Assembly: GCF_900116435.1 (NCBI RefSeq)
Contig: NZ_FPAZ01000013.1
Coordinates: 1 to 48,757, forward strand
Source of the DNA: Pseudoalteromonas lipolytica
GTDB lineage: Bacteria > Pseudomonadota > Gammaproteobacteria > Enterobacterales > Alteromonadaceae
Reading direction: 5' to 3'
DNA length: 48,757 bases
Shown here piece by piece: positions 43,442 to 48,757 of the stretch. The notes beneath the pieces were generated by a model that worked only from the letters and a program-made list of their open reading frames with translations, made no database searches and was not told where the DNA came from. The position numbers and the translations under genes were made by a program. Position 1 is the first letter of the stretch. Each line of letters opens with the position of its first letter.

Positions 43442-45163
43442 ATGGAAAAAATAATCCAAGTTCGTCCCCGTGTCGATGACTCATACCTTCCTCAACACTT
43501 ACATCCCGTTATTAAGCAAATTTATGCCTCGCGCCAGGTAAAAGATGCCAATGAATTAGATAACAGTGCAGCGACCCTGCATGACTTTAAATTATTTAAA
43601 GACATAGACAAAGCCGTATTATTACTGCAACAGGCACTCGCAGAACAACAGCGAGTATTAATTGTCGGTGACTTCGACGCCGATGGTGCAACCAGTACGG
43701 CCACTTTAATGCAAGGCTTGGCCATGTTTGGGTTTAACAACCTTGACTATTTAGTGCCTGATAGGTTTAGCCTTGGTTATGGCTTAAGCCCCGCACTGGC
43801 GGCGCAAATTGTTGAAATGAAGCCTGAGCTGGTTATTACAGTGGATAATGGTATTTCGTGCATTGATGGCATTGCGATTGTGAAGCACGCCGGTATTAAA
43901 GTACTGGTTACAGATCATCATTTACAAGGGGATACGCTGCCTAATGCAGATGCTATCGTGAACCCTAACCGCCATGATTGTCAGTTCCCATCTAAATCGA
44001 TTGCCGGTGTAGGCGTGGCATTTTATTTATTAATTGCGCTGCGCAGCCACTTACGCGAACAAGGGGCCTTTGAGCATAGTCCAATGCCAAACCTTGCTGA
44101 GTTACTTGATATTGTCGCCCTTGGTACGGTGGCTGATGTCGTTGCGCTTGATGCCAATAATCGTACGTTGGTTCACCAAGGATTAGCACGTATTCGCAGT
44201 GGTAAAACTCGTCCGGGAATAAGCGCTTTAATTGAAGTGGCTAATCGAAATGCGGCACGTTTAAGTGCCAGTGACTTTGGCTTTTCATTGGCTCCTCGCT
44301 TAAACGCTGCAGGGCGTTTAGATGACATGAGCTTAGGCATCGCGTGCTTGTTATCAAACGACATAAATCAAGCTCGCCGTATTGCCAGTGAACTCGACAG
44401 CCTTAATCATGAGCGCCGCGAAATAGAGCAGGGCATGCAGGTTGAGGCGCAGGCCGTGCTCGATCGCCTTGCCTTTAAAACCGACGCTATCCCCGATGCG
44501 ATTTGCTTGTATCAAGCCGACTGGCATCAAGGGGTAATTGGTATATTAGCGGGGCGTTTAAAAGAGAAATATCACCGGCCTACGATTATTTTTGCCGCGG
44601 GCGATAACGGTGAAATAAAAGGCTCATGTCGTTCAATTGAAGGTCTGCATATGCGTGACTTACTTGAACGAGTGAATACTTTACACCCACACTTAATCAG
44701 TAAGTTTGGGGGGCATGCAATGGCAGCCGGCTTGAGCATTAATGAGCAGAGTTTTCCCGAGTTTAAAGCTGTGTTTGAGCGTATGGTCACCGACACACTG
44801 ACCGATGAGCATAAACAAAGTATTTTGTTGACTGACGGCGAGTTGCCAAATGAGTGTTTTTCGATGGAGTTTGCCAACCTGTTAAAAAATGCAGGGCCAT
44901 GGGGACAGCAATTTCCCGAGCCGGTATTCGAGCACCTATTCGAGGTTATTCAACAACGTATTGTAGGTGAAAAGCACTTAAAACTCGTGTTAAAGCATCA
45001 ATCTGGACGTTTGGTTGATGGTATTGCATTTGGTGTCGATGTGCGTGCCTGGCCCGATACCGAAGCACGCTATGTTAAAGCTGCCTACCAACTCGATATA
45101 AATGAATTCCGTGGCAAATTCTCGTTACAACTGATTATTCGAGAGCTACAAAAAGCGACATAA
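43442..45163 (+). CDS. recJ: Single-stranded-DNA-specific exonuclease RecJ
   Basis: 5'-3' exonuclease of 573 residues. DHH-family metal motifs are GDFDADGATSTA, VTVDNGISC, VTDHHLQGDTLP and LGTVADVVAL; the DHHA1 part contains GVIGILAGRLKEKYHRPTIIF and FGGHAMAAGLS. RecJ acts in recombination and mismatch repair. The downstream oligonucleotide-binding part ends LQLIIRELQ. The gene is in the conserved block before prfB. Confidence 0.96.
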   Translation: MEKIIQVRPRVDDSYLPQHLHPVIKQIYASRQVKDANELDNSAATLHDFKLFKDIDKAVLLLQQALAEQQRVLIVGDFDADGATSTATLMQGLAMFGFNNLDYLVPDRFSLGYGLSPALAAQIVEMKPELVITVDNGISCIDGIAIVKHAGIKVLVTDHHLQGDTLPNADAIVNPNRHDCQFPSKSIAGVGVAFYLLIALRSHLREQGAFEHSPMPNLAELLDIVALGTVADVVALDANNRTLVHQGLARIRSGKTRPGISALIEVANRNAARLSASDFGFSLAPRLNAAGRLDDMSLGIACLLSNDINQARRIASELDSLNHERREIEQGMQVEAQAVLDRLAFKTDAIPDAICLYQADWHQGVIGILAGRLKEKYHRPTIIFAAGDNGEIKGSCRSIEGLHMRDLLERVNTLHPHLISKFGGHAMAAGLSINEQSFPEFKAVFERMVTDTLTDEHKQSILLTDGELPNECFSMEFANLLKNAGPWGQQFPEPVFEHLFEVIQQRIVGEKHLKLVLKHQSGRLVDGIAFGVDVRAWPDTEARYVKAAYQLDINEFRGKFSLQLIIRELQKAT

Positions 45164-45195
45164 AAATATCGCTATAATCGACATAAAAGGCTAAT

Positions 45196-45232
45196 AAAAC
45201 GCTCGGTTTTTTGTTAAAATCGGGCGTTTTTA
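45196..45232 (+). terminator. Terminator after recJ
   Basis: AAAACGCTCG pairs with CGGGCGTTTT (one G-U) around a 16-base loop, followed by TTTAAT. It lies between recJ and prfB. Confidence 0.65.
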
Positions 45233-45306
45233 ATATTTGTAGATATTTTACCGTAATTCATCTTGAGAGCTGTGCGCGGTAAATCAGCCATTTTGGAGTA
45301 ATGTAC

Positions 45307-46405
45307 ATGTTTGAAGTGAATCCTGTGATTAATCAAATCAAGGAAATTCGCGAACGTACTGAACTGCTTCGGGGGTACCTTTGACTACCCTCTTAAAAAA
45401 GAGCGGTTAGAAGAAGTTAACGCAGAACTTGAAGATTCAGCAGTGTGGAATGAGCCTGAGCGTGCTCAAGCCCTTGGCCGTGAAAAGTCGGCATTAGAAG
45501 CTATCGTTGAGACCATTGATAATTTAGTGGCCGGTACTGAAGATGTTGAAGGCTTAGTTGAACTTGCTGTTGAAGCCGAAGATGAGGAAACCTTTGCTGA
45601 AGCCGAAGCTGAATTAGCCGATTTAAATGCGCAACTAGAAAAGCTTGAGTTCCGTCGTATGTTCTCAGGTGCCCATGACCAAAACGACGCGTACTTAGAT
45701 TTACAATCGGGTTCTGGCGGTACTGAAGCGCAAGACTGGTGTAATATGCTACTGCGCATGTATTTACGTTGGGGTGAAGCGAAAGGCTTTAAAGTTGAGC
45801 TTGTTGAAGTAACCGACGGTGATGTGGCTGGTATTAAAGGGGCGACAGTTCGCTTTGTTGGCGAATATGCATATGGCTGGTTACGAACTGAAACGGGTGT
45901 GCACCGTTTAGTGCGTAAAAGCCCGTTTGATTCAAGCGGTCGTCGTCATACCTCGTTTGCGTCTGCTTTCGTGTACCCAGAAATTGACGATAATATTGAA
46001 ATTGATATTAACCCCGCCGACTTACGTATTGACGTATATCGCGCGTCGGGTGCGGGTGGTCAGCACGTAAATACCACCGAATCAGCAGTACGTATTACGC
46101 ATTTACCAACCAATACGGTTGTGCAGTGCCAAAATGAGCGTTCGCAGCATAAAAATAAAGACCAAGCAATGAAGCAGTTAAAAGCGAAATTGTTTGAGCT
46201 TGAGTTGCAAAAACAAAATGCCGAGAAGCAAAGCCAAGAAGATGCAAAATCAGACATTGGCTGGGGAAGTCAAATTCGTTCATACGTGCTTGATGACTCG
46301 CGCATTAAAGACTTACGAACGGGCGTTGAAAACCGCAATACTCAAGCGGTTCTTGACGGCGATTTAGATAAATTTATTGAAGCCAGCCTTAAATCTGGCC
46401 TATAA
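45307..46405 (+). CDS. prfB: Peptide chain release factor 2 with programmed +1 frameshift
   Basis: RF2 is made by joining 45307-45381 to 45383-46405, giving 365 residues, the E. coli length. The first frame reads [20 protein letters not shown] then LRGYL and meets TGA at 45382; skipping the T gives [18 protein letters not shown]. The internal Shine-Dalgarno-like CGGGGG followed by TACCTTTGAC is the classic frameshift signal. The peptide anticodon SPF lies in [15 protein letters not shown] and the GGQ motif in [16 protein letters not shown]. Shifting rises when RF2 is scarce, an autoregulation. lysS follows 26 bp downstream. Confidence 0.97.
45370..45385 (+). promoter_or_regulatory. prfB +1 frameshift site
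   Basis: CGGGGGTACCTTTGAC: an SD-like G-run three bases before CUU, followed by the in-frame UGA and C. UGAC is a weak stop context. The CUU tRNA slips to UUU, and decoding continues at GAC. Confidence 0.95.
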
Positions 46406-46431
46406 CCACCAAGCTAAAAAAGAGCTAAAAA

Positions 46432-47967
46432 ATGACTGATCAAATCCAAGACGAAAATAAGTTAATCGCTGAGCGTCGCGGCAAATTAGACGCTATTCGC
46501 GAAAATTGCCCAGCCAACGGTCATCCAAACCAATTCCGTCGTGAACATTACACGGCTGATTTGCAAGCTGAGTTTGGTGATAAATCGAAAGAAGAATTAG
46601 TTGCTGAGCAACATGTAGTTTCAGTAGCCGGTCGTATCCTTGCTAAACGTGGTCCTTTCCTTGCGTTACAAGACATGAAAGGTCAAATTCAAGCATACGC
46701 ATCAAAAGACGTACAAAAAGAATTAAAAGCAAAATACGGCCAACTTGATATCGGTGACATCATCGGTGTTAAAGGTGCGCTAAATAAATCAGGCAAAGGC
46801 GATTTATACGTCGAAATGACTGAGTATGAGCTACTGACTAAGTCACTGCGTCCATTACCAGAAAAATTTCATGGTCTATCAGACCAAGAAACAAAATACC
46901 GTCAACGTTATGTTGATTTAATCACCAATGAAGCGACGCGTGAGACATTCCGTATTCGTTCAAAAGTGGTAGAAGGTATTCGTCGTTTCTTAGCAGACCG
47001 TGATTTCATGGAAGTTGAAACGCCTATGCTACAGGTTATCCCTGGTGGTGCGTCTGCACGCCCATTCGTAACGCATCACAATGCACTTGATATCGATATG
47101 TATTTACGTATTGCGCCAGAGCTTTACTTAAAACGTTTAGTTGTGGGTGGCTTTGAGCGTGTATTCGAAATCAACCGTAACTTCCGTAACGAAGGTTTAT
47201 CGACGCGTCATAATCCAGAATTCACGATGATTGAGTTCTACCAAGCATACGCTGATTACATCGACTTAATGAACATCACTGAAGATATGCTACGTACAGT
47301 TGCAACAGACGTACTAGGTTCACCAATCGTTGTTAACACAACGAAAAACGAGCATGGCGACGTAGTTGACTCTGTAGAGTATGACTTTGGTAAGCCTTTC
47401 GCACGTTTAACAATGAGCGAAGCTATCCTTAAGTACAACCCTGACTTTGATGCGGCTGTATTTAATGACCCAGAAAATCATTTTGAAGAGCTTAAAGCGT
47501 ATGCGAAGCAAGTTCACGTTAAAGTACCTGAAAACTGTGTATGGGGCCCAGGTAAGTTCTTGTGTGAAATCTTCGAAGAGACTGCAGAGCATAAGTTAAT
47601 TCAACCTACATTTATTACGGCATACCCTTGGGAAGTGTCGCCACTGGCTCGTCGTAACGATGAAAACCCATTTGTTACTGACCGTTTTGAGTTCTTTGTA
47701 GGGGGTCGTGAGCTTGCAAATGGTTTCTCTGAGCTAAATGATGCACAAGACCAAGCAGAACGTTTCTCTCGTCAAGTTGAAGAGAAAGACGCGGGTGATG
47801 ATGAAGCAATGCACTACGACGAAGACTACATTCGTGCATTAGAGTACGGCTTACCGCCAACAGCAGGCGAGGGCATTGGTATTGACCGTTTGGTGATGTT
47901 ATTTACAGACTCATCAACGATTAAAGACGTCATTTTATTCCCTCATATGCGTCCGCAAGCTGATTAA
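46432..47967 (+). CDS. lysS: Lysyl-tRNA synthetase (class II)
   Basis: Synthetase of 511 residues. The N-terminal OB-fold anticodon domain contains [21 protein letters not shown]. The class II motif 1 region is [16 protein letters not shown], motif 2 is [26 protein letters not shown], and motif 3 is [11 protein letters not shown]. The end FPHMRPQ is usual. It follows prfB as in most gammaproteobacteria and is followed by a triple decamer and a terminator. Confidence 0.97.
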   Translation: MTDQIQDENKLIAERRGKLDAIRENCPANGHPNQFRREHYTADLQAEFGDKSKEELVAEQHVVSVAGRILAKRGPFLALQDMKGQIQAYASKDVQKELKAKYGQLDIGDIIGVKGALNKSGKGDLYVEMTEYELLTKSLRPLPEKFHGLSDQETKYRQRYVDLITNEATRETFRIRSKVVEGIRRFLADRDFMEVETPMLQVIPGGASARPFVTHHNALDIDMYLRIAPELYLKRLVVGGFERVFEINRNFRNEGLSTRHNPEFTMIEFYQAYADYIDLMNITEDMLRTVATDVLGSPIVVNTTKNEHGDVVDSVEYDFGKPFARLTMSEAILKYNPDFDAAVFNDPENHFEELKAYAKQVHVKVPENCVWGPGKFLCEIFEETAEHKLIQPTFITAYPWEVSPLARRNDENPFVTDRFEFFVGGRELANGFSELNDAQDQAERFSRQVEEKDAGDDEAMHYDEDYIRALEYGLPPTAGEGIGIDRLVMLFTDSSTIKDVILFPHMRPQAD

Positions 47968-47995
47968 TCAGTACTAATCAGTACTAATCAGTACT
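47966..47995. repeat. Three tandem decamers after lysS
   Basis: AATCAGTACT occurs three times without interruption, overlapping the lysS stop codon by two bases. It precedes the terminator. Each decamer has an AGTACT palindrome. Confidence 0.9.
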
Positions 47996-48006
47996 AAGAC
48001 TCTAAT

Positions 48007-48033
48007 AAACGCCGCTTTTTAGCGGCGTTTTTA
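48007..48033 (+). terminator. lysS terminator
   Basis: AAACGCCGCT pairs perfectly with AGCGGCGTTT around TTTT, followed by TTATT. Confidence 0.92.
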
Positions 48034-48244
48034 TTATCGGAAATTTCTGATTTTAAACGTTGAGTTCTGTAACTACTGATTTGTAATTAATTGATAAAAA
48101 AAGAAATACTGATTAAGTCTGCGTTGTTGTTGTAGTAAAAATGTTAAACATCGCCTTTTGTTCGTAATTACAGTGGTGTTTTTTTAATACGAGTATGAGA
48201 ACATTGTACAAATGTCGTTCAACGTATTAGTGGACTTAATTATA

Positions 48245-48442
48245 ATGACAAAAAAGCCTGTGCAGTTGCAGACAGACACCAGTAAAAGCGATGAGCAACG
48301 TGAAGCTTTTTATCGTGCCTGCATCGCCGAGTTTCAACAACTAGGCTATCAGGATCAATATTTAGCAGAAATAACCGATGAGCATATCCCATTAGCGGGC
48401 ATCGATTCGTTCAGACAAAAAGCAAAACCGGTCAAAGGCTGA
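48245..48442 (+). CDS. Small hypothetical protein
   Basis: A protein of 65 residues from MTKKPVQLQTDTSKSDEQREAF; an in-frame ATG at 48212 would add 11 residues. It is polar, with an Arg/Glu/Gln-rich helix (DEQREAFYRACIAEFQQLGY) and no motif I know. The ATG is poorly preceded by a ribosome binding site. It lies between the lysS terminator and the tRNA promoter, so it is a single small gene if expressed. Confidence 0.45.
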   Translation: MTKKPVQLQTDTSKSDEQREAFYRACIAEFQQLGYQDQYLAEITDEHIPLAGIDSFRQKAKPVKG

Positions 48443-48512
48443 GCAAAAGTTTGTTGTTTTTACCCGTAGTGGACAATCTATAACCATCTGTGCGATTTTC
48501 CTTGAAAAGTGT

Positions 48513-48540
48513 TTGACATATTTTCTGAAATCTTTATTAT
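48513..48540 (+). promoter_or_regulatory. tRNA operon promoter
   Basis: TTGACA (48513-48518) and TATTAT (48535-48540) with a 16-bp spacer, followed by a GC-rich ACGCCCC discriminator typical of growth-rate-controlled stable RNA promoters. It lies 14 bp before the first tRNA. Confidence 0.85.
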
Positions 48541-48554
48541 ACGCCCCACAAGAC

Positions 48555-48647
48555 GGAGAGGTGGCCGAGTGGCCGAAGGCGCTCCCCTGCTAAGGGAGTA
48601 TAGGGTTTGTAGCTCTATCGAGGGTTCGAATCCCTCCTTCTCCACCA
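48555..48647 (+). tRNA. tRNA-Ser (GCU anticodon)
   Basis: A 93-nt class II tRNA. The acceptor GGAGAGG pairs with CTTCTCC, the anticodon loop is CTGCTAA with GCT, the long variable arm is TATAGGGTTTGTAGCTCTAT, the T arm has GGTTCGAAT, and CCA is encoded. It decodes AGC and AGU. Confidence 0.97.
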
Positions 48648-48680
48648 TTTTTTAAATGGTTATCTTGTAAAGTAAAGAAT

Positions 48681-48757
48681 GGGCGCATAGCTCAGCTGGA
48701 TAGAGTACCTGGCTACGAACCAGGCGGTCGGAGGTTCGAATCCTCCTGCGCCCACCA
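48681..48757 (+). tRNA. tRNA-Arg (ACG anticodon)
   Basis: A 77-nt tRNA with acceptor GGGCGCA pairing TGCGCCC, D loop AGCTGGATAGAGT, anticodon loop CTACGAA with ACG, T arm GGTTCGAATC and encoded CCA. The A34 is expected to be inosine, decoding CGU, CGC and CGA. It ends at the last base of the window and shares the promoter with tRNA-Ser. Confidence 0.97.

Noticed and set aside
45301..45306. ATG at 45301 as prfB start
   Set aside because: GGAG is only two bases away from it, and RF2 proteins begin MFE, which the ATG at 45307 gives.
1..48757. CRISPR array
   Set aside because: No series of regularly spaced repeats with unique spacers was seen; the only regular repeats are the 15-bp heptamers, the lysS decamers and the two 121-bp palindromes.

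Overview
The window joins the right-hand part of an SXT/R391-family integrative conjugative element (ICE, about 1-24200) to ordinary gammaproteobacterial chromosome (about 24200-48757). The ICE is recognised from its gene order: traI-traD-traJ, traL, the 3' tip of traG, eex, setC-setD, a lytic transglycosylase, two early-operon genes, a Cro-like gene and the LexA-like repressor setR, ending at prfC, the classic SXT attachment gene. The chromosomal genes (argS, pdxH, yjjV, serB, radA, srmB, trmN6, and the fldB/xerD-dsbC-recJ-prfB-lysS block in E. coli order) and the protein style suggest a marine Alteromonadales host, most likely Pseudoalteromonas. The genus is an inference; no rRNA is present.

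Layout of the ICE. Positions 4-1084 are a complete IS30-family insertion that has removed or displaced the 5' part of a type III modification gene. The 3' half of mod, an intact type III res gene and an Mrr-like endonuclease follow, at the usual cargo site upstream of traI. traI (relaxase), traD (coupling protein), a conserved ICE gene, traJ, a cargo gene on the minus strand and traL come next. Directly after traL the conserved order breaks. Everything expected from traE to nearly the end of traG (the mating-pair apparatus, single-strand annealing genes and others) is missing. In its place are a HEPN-type gene, a convergent four-gene operon, and an IS3 remnant that abuts the last 53 codons of traG. 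The element therefore keeps DNA-processing and control genes but lacks its type IV secretion channel; it should not be self-transmissible, though it might be mobilised by a helper.

The four-gene operon (minus strand, 18338 to 13278) is the most interesting part. It encodes an AAA+ ATPase, a protein with a long amphipathic N-terminus followed by helical coiled coil, a MotA/TolQ-like protein with a very long helical tail, and a MotB/OmpA-like partner. The last two resemble ZorA and ZorB of the Zorya anti-phage systems, but the partners (AAA+ plus amphipathic/coiled-coil protein) are not the ZorC/D, ZorE or ZorF/G partners known to me. It is a good candidate for an undescribed Zorya-like defence system. 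A remnant of a further upstream gene is fused to the broken IS3 transposase, so the operon may be incomplete.

Other points of note: eex carries an apparent one-base expansion in an A9 tract; the traI ribosome binding site lies inside a hairpin; setR is preceded by a dense operator array with TGTTACA repeated every 15 bp; two copies of a ~121-bp imperfect palindrome follow argS; prfB has the expected programmed +1 frameshift; and the window ends with tRNA-Ser(GCU) and tRNA-Arg(ACG) behind a strong promoter.
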